A model generated the notes under the pieces. That model searched no databases. It was given only the letters and a program-made list of their open reading frames with translations, and was not told the DNA's origin. The position numbers were made by a program, and so were the translations under genes. A stretch of DNA of 21,611 bases. It comes from Pseudomonadota bacterium. GTDB taxonomy: Bacteria > Pseudomonadota > Gammaproteobacteria > Burkholderiales > Burkholderiaceae_C. Location: NCBI GenBank assembly GCA_023396625.1, contig JAEWVY010000367.1, forward strand, positions 1 to 21,611, written 5' to 3'. Every line of letters starts with the position of its first letter. Within the stretch, counting starts at the first letter, position 1. Shown here in pieces: positions 1 to 6,974 of this stretch.

Positions 1-196
1 TGCGGGTGACGGTCAGCAACTGTGCCGCCGGCTGCTCGGTCAGCGTGCGGGCCATGTTTTCGATGGCGCTGTGTTGCAGCTTGATGATGCGGGCCGCCAG
101 CTCCTTGCGGACAGGCGAAGCCTGGGAGGGCGCGGTGGCGGTGGCGGTGGTGGAGGCAGCAAGCATGGCGAGGATATAGAGCAGTTTTTTGAACAT
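1..196 (-). CDS. Secreted small protein, DUF2059-like, N-terminal part only
   Basis: The reading frame starts at the ATG at 196 and runs off the left edge, giving about 65 residues. The N-terminus (MFKKLLYILAMLAAS, then an alternating Thr/Ala stretch ending in APSQA) is a typical Sec signal peptide of about 25 residues. The mature part begins with a charged amphipathic helix containing KELAARIIKLQ, IENMARTL and EQPAAQLL. That pattern resembles the opening of DUF2059-type periplasmic proteins of Burkholderiales. There is no clear Shine-Dalgarno before the ATG. The gene lies 42 bases downstream of the CoA-transferase gene on the same strand and may be co-transcribed with it. Function is unknown. 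The frame and signal peptide are seen directly; the family assignment is from memory of the pattern and is tentative because most of the protein is missing. Confidence 0.6.
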   Translation of the reverse strand, partial: MFKKLLYILAMLAASTTATATAPSQASPVRKELAARIIKLQHSAIENMARTLTEQPAAQLLTVTR

Positions 197-238
197 GCCG
201 CATCATATACGGGGGCTGGCGCGTTGCCGTCGCGGGCG

Positions 239-1171
239 TCAGGCCAGGGTGTGCAGGGGAATGTCGTGCGCTGCGGCGAGCCGTTCGATCTGCTTGCGGG
301 TCCGGCCCGCGAAAAAACGGGCCAGCGTGTCATGCGTGGCGGGCTCGTGCAAAGCGGCGTTATCGTGCGCGTCGATCCCGGCGGCCCGGCACAGCGCTTT
401 GGCGAAATGCGGCTCCAGCGCCGCCACGGCGACGCGGCCATCCTTGCAGGCATAGACGCGGTAGCCGGCATGGGCGCCCCCCACTGCGCCGGTGGGTTGG
501 GTCAGGCCCCAGTGCCGCGGCAGCGCCAGCCAGGCCGCGGCATCGGACAAGGCCACCTCCTGGAAACTGCCGCGGCGGCTCGCGGTCCGCTCGCGGGCCA
601 CGATGGCCCGCAGCACGGCTTCGCTGGCGAGCAGCGCGCCGGCCATGTCGGCGAACAGCGTGGGGGGCAGGGTCAGCCCGTCGATCAGGCCGGCATCGGC
701 GAGGTAGGTCAGGTCGTGGCCCGGTGCCTCGGCTTGCGGGCCAGGCGCGCCCACGATCGCCACCATCGACAGCGTCGGGTGGCGCCGATGCAGGCTTCTC
801 CAGCCGAGCCCGAGCTTGCGCAGGGCGGACGGGCGAAAGGAGGTGAGCAGTACGTCCGCGCGGGCGAGCGCGCGATGCAGCGCCGCCTGGCCTGGATCGG
901 TCTTGAGGTCCACGCAGAGGGTTGAGATGCCCCGGTGCAAGGTGGCGTAGGCCTCGGCGCTGTACAGACTCATCGGGTCGCCGCGGGCTTCCGTGGGCGC
1001 GCCTTGCGGGGGCGGGGGCTCGACTTTCACGCAGTTCGCGCCCATGGTCCGCAGACGCAGCAGGGCGGCAGGCCCCGGCAGGTTCAGCGCGAGACTCAGG
1101 ACGCGGGTGCCTCGCAGGGGCTTGAGGGTGGCGGACGGCGCATTACGAGATTCGGCATGGGCGGAAGGCAT
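239..1171 (-). CDS. Short CaiB/BaiF (type III) CoA-transferase / alpha-methylacyl-CoA racemase-like protein
   Basis: This 310-residue protein belongs to the family that moves CoA between carboxylic acids or epimerises 2-methylacyl-CoA. Its N-terminal core shows PLRGTRVLSLALNLPGP (about residues 18-34), MGANCVKVEPP (43-53), LCVDLKTDPGQ (85-95) and the GHDLTYLADAGL block (151-162). His152 and Asp175 (in LFADMAGA) fit the catalytic His/Asp positions of alpha-methylacyl-CoA racemase; Asp175 also fits the CoA-thioester aspartate of the transferases. The protein ends abruptly after DIPLHTLA, about 50-60 residues before the usual C-terminus of 360-400-residue members, so it is a short variant. The ATG at 1171 has an AGGA ribosome site 7 bases upstream. 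It lies downstream of pobA on the same strand. The substrate cannot be predicted; a role with aromatic or fatty acyl-CoA is guesswork. Confidence 0.85.
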   Translation of the reverse strand: MPSAHAESRNAPSATLKPLRGTRVLSLALNLPGPAALLRLRTMGANCVKVEPPPPQGAPTEARGDPMSLYSAEAYATLHRGISTLCVDLKTDPGQAALHRALARADVLLTSFRPSALRKLGLGWRSLHRRHPTLSMVAIVGAPGPQAEAPGHDLTYLADAGLIDGLTLPPTLFADMAGALLASEAVLRAIVARERTASRRGSFQEVALSDAAAWLALPRHWGLTQPTGAVGGAHAGYRVYACKDGRVAVAALEPHFAKALCRAAGIDAHDNAALHEPATHDTLARFFAGRTRKQIERLAAAHDIPLHTLA

Positions 1172-1187
1172 GAATCAATCCTGATTT

Positions 1188-1234
1188 GATAGCTGAGTAT
1201 GTCCAGATGACGCTGGATATGGCGCTATTTAATC
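1188..1234 (+). repeat. Palindromic intergenic repeat, copy R1
   Basis: This is one of three related intergenic elements of about 47-51 bases in the window (others at 15550-15600 and, inverted, 17181-17231). All share an ATAGC start, an ATGtCCA or ATGaCCA block, an ACGCTGG block and a GGC or GCC followed by T-rich sequence. R1 is the most symmetrical copy: outer arms ATAGC/GCTAT enclose inner arms TCCAG/CTGGA, so it can fold as a hairpin. It sits in the 85-base gap between pobA and the CoA-transferase gene. It looks like a REP-type element; its function is unknown. Confidence 0.6.
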
Positions 1235-1256
1235 AGAAAACAGGCATGCCGGGCCG

Positions 1257-2441
1257 TCAGGCGCCGAAGTCGAGCGGCAGGCCGACATAGTTTTCGGCGA
1301 TCGTGCGCAAGCCCGCCTCGGAATGGAGCAGGTAGTCGATTTCCGCCTCCTGGAATTTGGCCACGATGGCGCCATCCTCGGGGAAGCGGTGCATCAGCAT
1401 GGTGAACCACCACGAGAAGCGCTCGGCGCGCCAGATGCGCTTGAGGCAGCGCCCCGAGTAGTCGTCGAGGCCGGCTTCGGACCGGTCCTGGTAGAACTCG
1501 ATGAGGGCGTTGGCCAGGTACTTGACGTCGGTGGCCGCCAGGTTCAGGCCCTTGGCACCGGTGGGCGGCACGATGTGTCCGGCATCTCCGGCGAGGAACA
1601 TGCGGCCGAAGCGCAGCGGCTCGGTCACGAAACTGCGCAGCGGCGCGATGCTTTTTTCGAGGCTCGGGCCCGTGACGAGTTGCTCGTTGGCCCGGGGATC
1701 CAGGCGCAGCCGCAGTTCCTGCCAGAAGGCCTCGTCGGTCCATTCCTCGACCTTGTCGGTCAGTGGCACCTGCAGGTAGTAGCGGCTGCGCGTATGGCTG
1801 CGCTGGGAGCACAGGGCAAACCCCCGGGGGCTGTTGACATAAATGAGTTCCTCGTGCACCGGAGGCGTGTCCGACAGGAGGCCCAGCCAGCCGAAGGGGT
1901 AGACCTTTTCGTATTCGCGGATGGCGCTGCGCGGTGCGCTGGCGCGGCAGACGCCGTGGAAGCCGTCGCAGCCGGCGATGAAATCGCACTGGAGTTCATG
2001 GGCCTGGCCATCCTTCTCCCAGGTGACGCGCGGGTTCCGGCTGTCGAAATCATGCACCTGCACATTGGCGGCCTGGTAGACCGTGTCCAGACCGGCGGCA
2101 GCTCGCGCCTCCATGAGATCCCGGGTGAGTTCGGTCTGGCCGTAGACCATGACATTCTTGCCGCCGGTCAGGCGGTTCATGTCGATGCGGTGACGCTGGC
2201 CGTGAAACAACATGTCGAACCCGCCGTGCACCAGCCCGTCCCGGTGCATGCGCTGGCCGACGCCGGCCTCATCCATGAGGTCGATGCAGACCTGTTCGAG
2301 AATGCCGGCGCGAATGCGCGACAGCACGTGCTCGCCGGTCTGGCGCTCGACGACGATGGCGTCGATGCCGGCCCGGTGAAGCAGCTGACCGAGCAGCAGT
2401 CCCGACGGACCGGCCCCGATGATGGCAACCTGAGTGCGCAT
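1257..2441 (-). CDS. pobA: 4-hydroxybenzoate 3-monooxygenase (p-hydroxybenzoate hydroxylase)
   Basis: PobA is a cytosolic FAD and NADPH enzyme that converts 4-hydroxybenzoate to protocatechuate, the entry to the beta-ketoadipate or protocatechuate-cleavage pathways. The 394 residues equal the length of the Pseudomonas fluorescens enzyme and align with it almost without gaps. The FAD motif GAGPSG is at 9-14, the DG motif near 159-160 and the GDAGH motif at 285-289. The substrate and catalytic residues known from the crystal structure are all present at the same numbers: Tyr201, Ser212, Arg214, Arg220, Tyr222, Pro293, Asn300 and Tyr385. The ATG at 2441 follows an AGGAG site. No divergent pobR lies next to it, but a large palindrome is found 75 bases upstream and an IclR-type regulator of the PobR/PcaR subgroup lies 4.5 kb away. 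Identification is very secure. Confidence 0.98.
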   Translation of the reverse strand: MRTQVAIIGAGPSGLLLGQLLHRAGIDAIVVERQTGEHVLSRIRAGILEQVCIDLMDEAGVGQRMHRDGLVHGGFDMLFHGQRHRIDMNRLTGGKNVMVYGQTELTRDLMEARAAAGLDTVYQAANVQVHDFDSRNPRVTWEKDGQAHELQCDFIAGCDGFHGVCRASAPRSAIREYEKVYPFGWLGLLSDTPPVHEELIYVNSPRGFALCSQRSHTRSRYYLQVPLTDKVEEWTDEAFWQELRLRLDPRANEQLVTGPSLEKSIAPLRSFVTEPLRFGRMFLAGDAGHIVPPTGAKGLNLAATDVKYLANALIEFYQDRSEAGLDDYSGRCLKRIWRAERFSWWFTMLMHRFPEDGAIVAKFQEAEIDYLLHSEAGLRTIAENYVGLPLDFGA

Positions 2442-2515
2442 GGCTGTGTCTCCTGTGACGATGCCGCCAGCTTAGGCCGGCAGGTGCCCTGGGCGCGACG
2501 GGGGCGCAGGCATGA

Positions 2516-2552
2516 TGCACGATCATCGCGCGAATTGCGCGATGATCGTGCA
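2516..2552. promoter_or_regulatory. Perfect palindrome upstream of pobA, candidate PcaR/PobR-type operator
   Basis: The arms TGCACGATCATCGCGC (2516-2531) and GCGCGATGATCGTGCA (2537-2552) are exact reverse complements around a GAATT spacer. Each arm contains CGATNATCG, which is the core of the 15-base PcaR site reported in Pseudomonas putida (11 of 15 positions match in each arm). A weak -10-like TAAGCT (2474-2469, minus strand) would place the palindrome centre near -72 for pobA, an upstream-activator position. There is no T-run on either side, so a terminator for the aap operon is less likely. The operator role is inferred. Confidence 0.55.
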
Positions 2553-2589
2553 ATTCGGAGGTTGTGCGGAGGCTGTGGCGACGGCGCCT

Positions 2590-3345
2590 TCAGTGCCCGA
2601 GGATCTTCGACAGAAAGTCGCGGCTGCGTTCGTTCTGCGGGTTGTTGAAGAAGTCGTGCGGCGTGTTCTGCTCGACGATCTGGCCCTGGTCCATGAAGAT
2701 CACGCGGTCGGCCACGGCCTTGGCGAAGCCCATTTCGTGCGTGACGCACAGCATGGTGATGCCCTGACCAGCCAGTTCGATCATCACGTCCAGGACTTCC
2801 TTGATCATCTCGGGGTCGAGTGCCGACGTGGGTTCATCGAACAGCATGATCTTGGGCTTGAGGCACAACGCCCGGGCAATGGCCACGCGCTGCTGCTGGC
2901 CCCCCGAAAGTTGCAGCGGGTACTTGGCCGCCTGTTCGGCGATGCGCACGCGCTCCAGCTGCGCCATGGCGCGTTCCTCGGCTTCCTTCCTGGGCATCTT
3001 GCCCACCCACATCGGGGACAGGGTGAGGTTTTCCAGCACGGTCAGGTGCGGGAACAGGTTGAACTGCTGGAACACCATGCCCACTTCCTTGCGGATGCGG
3101 TCGATGGCCTTGACGTCGTCGGTCAGCTCGGTGCCGTCCACGATCAGGCGGCCTTCCTGGTGCTCCTCGAGCCGGTTGATGCAACGGATGAGCGTGGATT
3201 TGCCCGAGCCCGAGGGCCCGCAGATGACGATGCGCTCGCCCTTGGCGACGGACAGGTCGATGTCGCGCAACACGTGGAAGTTGTTGCCATACCACTTGTT
3301 GACTTTGTCGAAGACGATGATGGGGTCGGTGTGGGGGGTGCTCAT
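2590..3345 (-). CDS. aapP: General L-amino acid ABC transporter, ATP-binding subunit
   Basis: This 251-residue protein is the ATPase of a polar/general amino-acid importer on the inner face of the membrane. It shows Walker A GPSGSGKST at 43-51, the Q-loop region VFQQFNLFPHLTV at 91-103, signature LSGGQQQR at 146-153, Walker B IMLFDEPTSALD at 166-177 and the H-loop VTHEMGFA near 203. The run LFDEPTSALDPE and the FNLFPH segment are typical of the GlnQ/AapP group. It is the last gene of the operon; its ATG is 7 bases after the aapM stop codon. The general L-amino-acid assignment rests on the whole operon, because both permeases have the large AapQ/AapM architecture. Bacterial homologues are called aapP, bztD or glnQ-like. 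Confidence 0.95.
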   Translation of the reverse strand: MSTPHTDPIIVFDKVNKWYGNNFHVLRDIDLSVAKGERIVICGPSGSGKSTLIRCINRLEEHQEGRLIVDGTELTDDVKAIDRIRKEVGMVFQQFNLFPHLTVLENLTLSPMWVGKMPRKEAEERAMAQLERVRIAEQAAKYPLQLSGGQQQRVAIARALCLKPKIMLFDEPTSALDPEMIKEVLDVMIELAGQGITMLCVTHEMGFAKAVADRVIFMDQGQIVEQNTPHDFFNNPQNERSRDFLSKILGH

Positions 3346-3352
3346 GATCCGT

Positions 3353-4456
3353 TCAGCGGGCCTTGCCCTTGTTGACCTGCGCCTCCACCCAGCGGCTGTA
3401 GCGCGACATCGCGAAACAGAAGACGAAGTAGATCAGCGCGATGAAGAGGTAGCCCTCGATCTTGTAGGGACGCCAGTCGGCGTCGGAGTTCAGGGCCAGG
3501 CCCATGGAACCGGTCAGCTCGTACAGGCTCACGATGGTGACCAGCGAGGTGTCCTTGAAGATGGAGATGAAATTGTTCATGAGGCCGGGAACGACCAGGG
3601 CCAGCGCCTGCGGCAGCACGATCTTGCGCTGCGTCTGCCAGTAACTCAGCCCGAGGGTGGCGGCCGCCTCCACCTGGCCCTTGGGAATGGCCTGCAACCC
3701 GCCGCGGATGACCTCGGCCATGTAGGCCGCGGCAAACAGCGTGATGCCGGCCAGCACGCGGAGCAGCACGTCGATCGCAAAGCCCTGCGGCATGAACAGC
3801 GGGAACATGAACGACGCCAGGAAGAGCACGGAGATCAGCGGCACGCCGCGGATCAACTCGACGTAGATGGTGCAGGCACTGCGGATGGCCGGCAGGCTGG
3901 AGCGGCGGCCAAGCGCCACCAGCAGCGCGATCGGGAAGGCCATGGCAATGGACAGCGTCGCCAGCAGCAGGGTGAGCGGCAGGCCGCCCCAGCGGTCGGT
4001 CTCCACCCAGGTCAATCCTGCCAGGCCGCCGAACATCAGGGCAAAGAAAAATCCCAGCACGACCAGCCACAGCAGGGCCAGCCACGATTTCCAGAAGGCG
4101 CGCACGCAACTGGCAATGACCAGGCCAAGCAGCGCCAGGGTGGCCAGCAGGGGACGCCACTGCTCCTCGAAAGGGTAGCGTCCAAAGAGGATCAGCCGGT
4201 ATTTTTCGGCGATCACGCCCCAGCAGGCGCCGGTTTCCGCGGCATGACAGAGTTGATGGTCGGGGAGCCAGTGCGCATCGAACAGGGCCCACCGCAACAT
4301 GGGGGGCAGCACGTAGAGCAGCATGGCCGCGATGACCAGGGTGCCCAGCGCGGTTTTCCGGTCGCCGAACAGGTGGATGCGGGCCCAGGCCAGCGGGCCC
4401 TCGGTCTTGACAGGCGCGGGGCGGGGCGCGATGGGCTGAAAGGCAGGGGCGGTCAC
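3353..4456 (-). CDS. aapM: General L-amino acid ABC transporter, permease AapM
   Basis: This is a 367-residue inner-membrane permease, much longer than ordinary 220-residue HisM/GlnP permeases and in the AapM/BztC size range. After a cytoplasmic N-terminus rich in Pro it has a first membrane segment near 38-55, a hydrophilic stretch (56-100), then several hydrophobic helices. The EAA cytoplasmic loop that docks the ATPase lies around 247-275 (AEVIRGGLQAIPKGQ, with EAA at 263-265). The start is a GTG at 4456 preceded by GAGGA, which overlaps the aapQ stop region; the gap to aapQ is 9 bases. It forms the membrane channel together with AapQ. Secure by motif and context. Confidence 0.94.
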   Translation of the reverse strand: MTAPAFQPIAPRPAPVKTEGPLAWARIHLFGDRKTALGTLVIAAMLLYVLPPMLRWALFDAHWLPDHQLCHAAETGACWGVIAEKYRLILFGRYPFEEQWRPLLATLALLGLVIASCVRAFWKSWLALLWLVVLGFFFALMFGGLAGLTWVETDRWGGLPLTLLLATLSIAMAFPIALLVALGRRSSLPAIRSACTIYVELIRGVPLISVLFLASFMFPLFMPQGFAIDVLLRVLAGITLFAAAYMAEVIRGGLQAIPKGQVEAAATLGLSYWQTQRKIVLPQALALVVPGLMNNFISIFKDTSLVTIVSLYELTGSMGLALNSDADWRPYKIEGYLFIALIYFVFCFAMSRYSRWVEAQVNKGKAR

Positions 4457-4465
4457 GGCAAGTCC

Positions 4466-5641
4466 TCAGCGTTCCTGGATCGCCGCGCGGGCGTTGTACC
4501 AGTTCATCAGCACGGACGTCAGCAACGAGGTGCTCAGGTACACCAGCATGATGATGGCGATGCATTCGACGGCGCGGCCGGTCTGGTTGATCGCGGTGTT
4601 CGCGATGGACACCACATCCGGGTAGCCAATGGCCACGGCCAGCGACGAGTTCTTGGTCAGGTTGAGATACTGATTGGTCAGCGGCGGGATGATGACGCGC
4701 AGGGCCTGCGGCAGGGTGACCAGACGCATGGTCTGGCCGCGGCTCAGGCCCAGCGCGCTGGCCGCTTCCGTCTGGCCGGCCGTCACCGACTGGATGCCAC
4801 TGCGGACCACCTCGGCCACGAAGGCCGCTGTGTACACCGTCAGCCCCAGCAGCACCGACAGGAATTCCGGGGTGAAGGCGCCGCCGTTTTCGACGGCGAA
4901 TTCGCCTTGCACAGGCACGTTCCATTCCGTCGGGGCACCCCCGAGCAGCCAGCCCAGTACGCCGCACGCGAGAAAGAGCCCCAGCGGCGCCCAGACCGTG
5001 CTCCTGGCCTGGCCCGTTCGCTCGAAAGAACGGCGCGCATGCCACCGGTAGGCCCAGGCGACCACGATGCCGGCGGCCAATCCCCCGGCGGCCCAGACAT
5101 GCCCGGTGGCCCAGATGGGGATGGGGAAATTCAGTCCACCCTTGCTCAGGTACAGGGGCCCCCAGACCAGCGGCTCGGACGCGGCGGGCAGCACTTCGGT
5201 GAACAGCAGATACCACATCAGCAGTTGCAGCAGCACCGGAATGTTGCGAAAGCACTCCACGTACCCTGTGCACAGACCCCGGATCAGGGCGTTGCGCGAG
5301 AAGCGGCCCACCCCCACCAGCGTGCCGATGAGGGTGGTGAGGATGATCCCGAGCACCGCCACGCGTAGCGTGTTGGTGAAGCCAATGAGATAGGCCCGCC
5401 AATACGGCTCGCCCGAGTCGAAGGCGAACAGGCTTTCACCGATGTCGAAGCCTGCGGCGCTGGTCAGGAAGTCAAAACCGGTGCGGATGCCCCGCACCCG
5501 CATGTTGGCACCCGTGTTGTGCGCCAGGAACCACGCGGCCAGACCGATGAGCACCACGGCGACCACTTGATACAGCAGGCCTCGAAAGGCGCGGCTGCGC
5601 CAGGACCAGATTTTCTTTCTTGGTGGGGGGCGGTCGCTCAT
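4466..5641 (-). CDS. aapQ: General L-amino acid ABC transporter, permease AapQ
   Basis: This 391-residue inner-membrane permease is the partner of AapM. It has a basic N-terminus (DRPPPRKKIWSWRSR), a first helix near 22-40, a periplasmic segment (about 45-85), membrane helices, a long insert between helices (about 160-255) typical of AapQ/BztB, and the EAA-type loop AEVVRSGIQSVTAGQTEAASALG near 280-302. The ATG at 5641 is preferred, although it has no strong Shine-Dalgarno. An in-frame GTG at 5749 lies inside the strong hairpin after aapJ, and the extra 36 residues it would add look non-coding (rich in Cys, Pro and Arg). The 125-base gap to aapJ contains that hairpin, suggesting lower expression of the permeases than of the binding protein. 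Confidence 0.93.
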   Translation of the reverse strand: MSDRPPPRKKIWSWRSRAFRGLLYQVVAVVLIGLAAWFLAHNTGANMRVRGIRTGFDFLTSAAGFDIGESLFAFDSGEPYWRAYLIGFTNTLRVAVLGIILTTLIGTLVGVGRFSRNALIRGLCTGYVECFRNIPVLLQLLMWYLLFTEVLPAASEPLVWGPLYLSKGGLNFPIPIWATGHVWAAGGLAAGIVVAWAYRWHARRSFERTGQARSTVWAPLGLFLACGVLGWLLGGAPTEWNVPVQGEFAVENGGAFTPEFLSVLLGLTVYTAAFVAEVVRSGIQSVTAGQTEAASALGLSRGQTMRLVTLPQALRVIIPPLTNQYLNLTKNSSLAVAIGYPDVVSIANTAINQTGRAVECIAIIMLVYLSTSLLTSVLMNWYNARAAIQER

Positions 5642-5720
5642 GGAGCCGAGATTTGCGTTGGGAAGCGGTTTTCGTGCGAACCCGGTGCCGGGATGTGCGC
5701 AGCGGGTGCAAGCACGAATC

Positions 5721-5747
5721 GGGCCCGTGCGTGAGGTGCACGGGCCC
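5721..5747 (-). terminator. Strong hairpin between aapJ and aapQ (attenuator or 3'-end stabiliser)
   Basis: Arms GGGCCCGTGC (5721-5730) and GCACGGGCCC (5738-5747) are perfectly complementary, with a 7-base loop. The hairpin begins 20 bases past the aapJ stop codon. There is no T-run, so it may act less as a terminator than as an mRNA-stabilising or partial-termination element, as is common after binding-protein genes. Confidence 0.65.
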
Positions 5748-5766
5748 ACAGGAGGTCAGCTGGCGC

Positions 5767-6801
5767 TCAGCGGACGGGCATGGCGTATTGCAGCCCGCCT
5801 TTGTTCCACTGGTTGTTCAGGCCCCGAGGCAGTTGCAGGGCTGATTTGGGCCCCACGTTGCGCTCGAAAATCTCGCCGTAGTTGCCGGTGGCCTTGATGG
5901 CGCGGGCCATCCATTCCTTGTCCAGGCCCAGCAGTTTGCCCGTGTCTTCCGTGGTGCCCAGGATGCGGCCGACGACCGGGTCCTTGCTGGTCGCCTTGAG
6001 CGCGTCCACATTGGCCTGGTTGATGCCGTACTCCTCGGCTTCGATCAGGCCGTAGATCACCCATTTCACGATGGCGAACCACTCGTCGTCGCCACGGCGC
6101 ACCAGGGGGCCCAACGGCTCCTTGGAGATCAGTTCGGGCAGGATCAGGTGGTCGGCGGGGTTCTTGGCGGACTTGTTGCGCACCGACGCCAGGCCCGAGG
6201 CGTCAGTCGTGTAGGCGATGCAGCGGCCGGAGAAGTACGCCCCTTCCACGGCTTCGAGCTTCTCGAACACCACGGGCTTGATGTTCAGATCGTTGGCTTT
6301 GGAGAAGTCGGTCAGGTTTTTCTCGGTGGTGGTGCCGCTTTGCACGCACACGGTCTGACCCTTGAGCTGTTTGGCGCTCTTGATCTTGCTCTTCACCGGC
6401 ACCATGAAGCCCTGGCCATCGTAATAGGTGACGGCCGTCTGGTTCAGGCCGAGCGAGGCATCACGGGTCAGCGTGAAGGTGGTGTTGCGCGACAGAATGT
6501 CGACTTCGCCCGATTGCAGGGCCGTGAAGCGCGCCTGGGCTGCCAGGGGCGTCCACTTCACCTTGTCGCCATCCCCCAGAACGGCGGCGGCAATGGCGCG
6601 GCACACGTCCACATCCAGCCCGGTCCATTTTCCGGTGGAGTCGGCGGCACTGAAGCCCGCCAGGCCGGTGTGCACGCCGCACACGACCTGGCCACGGGCT
6701 TTGATGCCGTCGAGGGTTTTCCCTGCAAAAGCGGCCGGGGCGGCGAGCAGCGCAGCGGCGCTCAGGCCCAGGGTCAGAAGTGGCTTGGAGAAATTACGCA
6801 T
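5767..6801 (-). CDS. aapJ: General L-amino acid ABC transporter, periplasmic binding protein
   Basis: This 344-residue periplasmic solute receptor delivers amino acids to the AapQM permease. A Sec signal peptide (MRNFSKPLLTLGLSAAALLAAPAAFA, cut after residue 26) precedes the first lobe. The motifs VVCGVHTGLAGFSAADSTGKWTG, GLDVDVCRAIAAAVLGD and LTRDASLGLNQTAVTYYDGQGFMV are characteristic of the AapJ/BztA type-2 periplasmic binding proteins, as is the C-terminal part with WFAIVKWVIYGLIEAEEYG and NYGEIFERNVG. An AAGGAG ribosome site stands 10 bases before the ATG. It is the first gene of the four-gene leftward operon and diverges from the IclR-type gene across 173 bases. Homologues bind a wide range of L-amino acids, notably Glu, Asp and their amides; specificity here is inferred. 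Confidence 0.96.
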   Translation of the reverse strand: MRNFSKPLLTLGLSAAALLAAPAAFAGKTLDGIKARGQVVCGVHTGLAGFSAADSTGKWTGLDVDVCRAIAAAVLGDGDKVKWTPLAAQARFTALQSGEVDILSRNTTFTLTRDASLGLNQTAVTYYDGQGFMVPVKSKIKSAKQLKGQTVCVQSGTTTEKNLTDFSKANDLNIKPVVFEKLEAVEGAYFSGRCIAYTTDASGLASVRNKSAKNPADHLILPELISKEPLGPLVRRGDDEWFAIVKWVIYGLIEAEEYGINQANVDALKATSKDPVVGRILGTTEDTGKLLGLDKEWMARAIKATGNYGEIFERNVGPKSALQLPRGLNNQWNKGGLQYAMPVR

Positions 6802-6974
6802 GACAGAAGGACTCCTTGGAGGTCGCGGGTGGCACGCGGGGATTGCGCGCCGTAGGCCGCGTATTCTGTGCGACGATTCGCGGAATGCAAATAAAGATAA
6901 ACCATGACTAAATAGCGAAACTGTCGCTGGCGTGAAAACCAGGAGAGACGGTTCGCCACGACCACGGCTCGGGC
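6802..6974. promoter_or_regulatory. Divergent promoter region between aapJ and the IclR-type regulator
   Basis: This 173-base gap must hold the promoters of aapJ (leftward) and of the regulator (rightward). It contains an AT-rich patch (about 6885-6915) in otherwise GC-rich DNA. Two small inverted repeats lie within it: ATTC-GCG-GAAT (6876-6886) and AGCGA-AACTG-TCGCT (6914-6928). Either could be an operator; none matches a named consensus. No convincing -35/-10 pair can be fixed by eye. Confidence 0.45.

Noticed and set aside
130..156. GGTGGC-type hexanucleotide repeat in the signal-peptide region of the first gene, as a phase-variation tract
   Set aside because: The unit is six bases, so length changes stay in frame and only alter the Thr/Ala count; only about three units are present.
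2801..5368. Very long open frame on the plus strand (855 codons) and similar long antisense frames, for example 13027-15249 minus, 3342-5402 minus, 1323-2648 plus and 10768-12411 plus
   Set aside because: They lie opposite or out of frame with well-identified aap, clpA, pobA and liv genes, and their translations are low-complexity (rich in Arg, Gln, His, Gly), as expected in high-GC DNA.
5642..5749. GTG start for aapQ at 5749, giving 427 residues
   Set aside because: It lies inside the post-aapJ hairpin, and the extra residues look non-coding; the ATG at 5641 gives the normal N-terminus.
6830..6847. Sigma-54-like promoter TGGCACG...TTGC upstream of the IclR-type gene
   Set aside because: The GG-to-GC spacing is 12 bases instead of the required 10.
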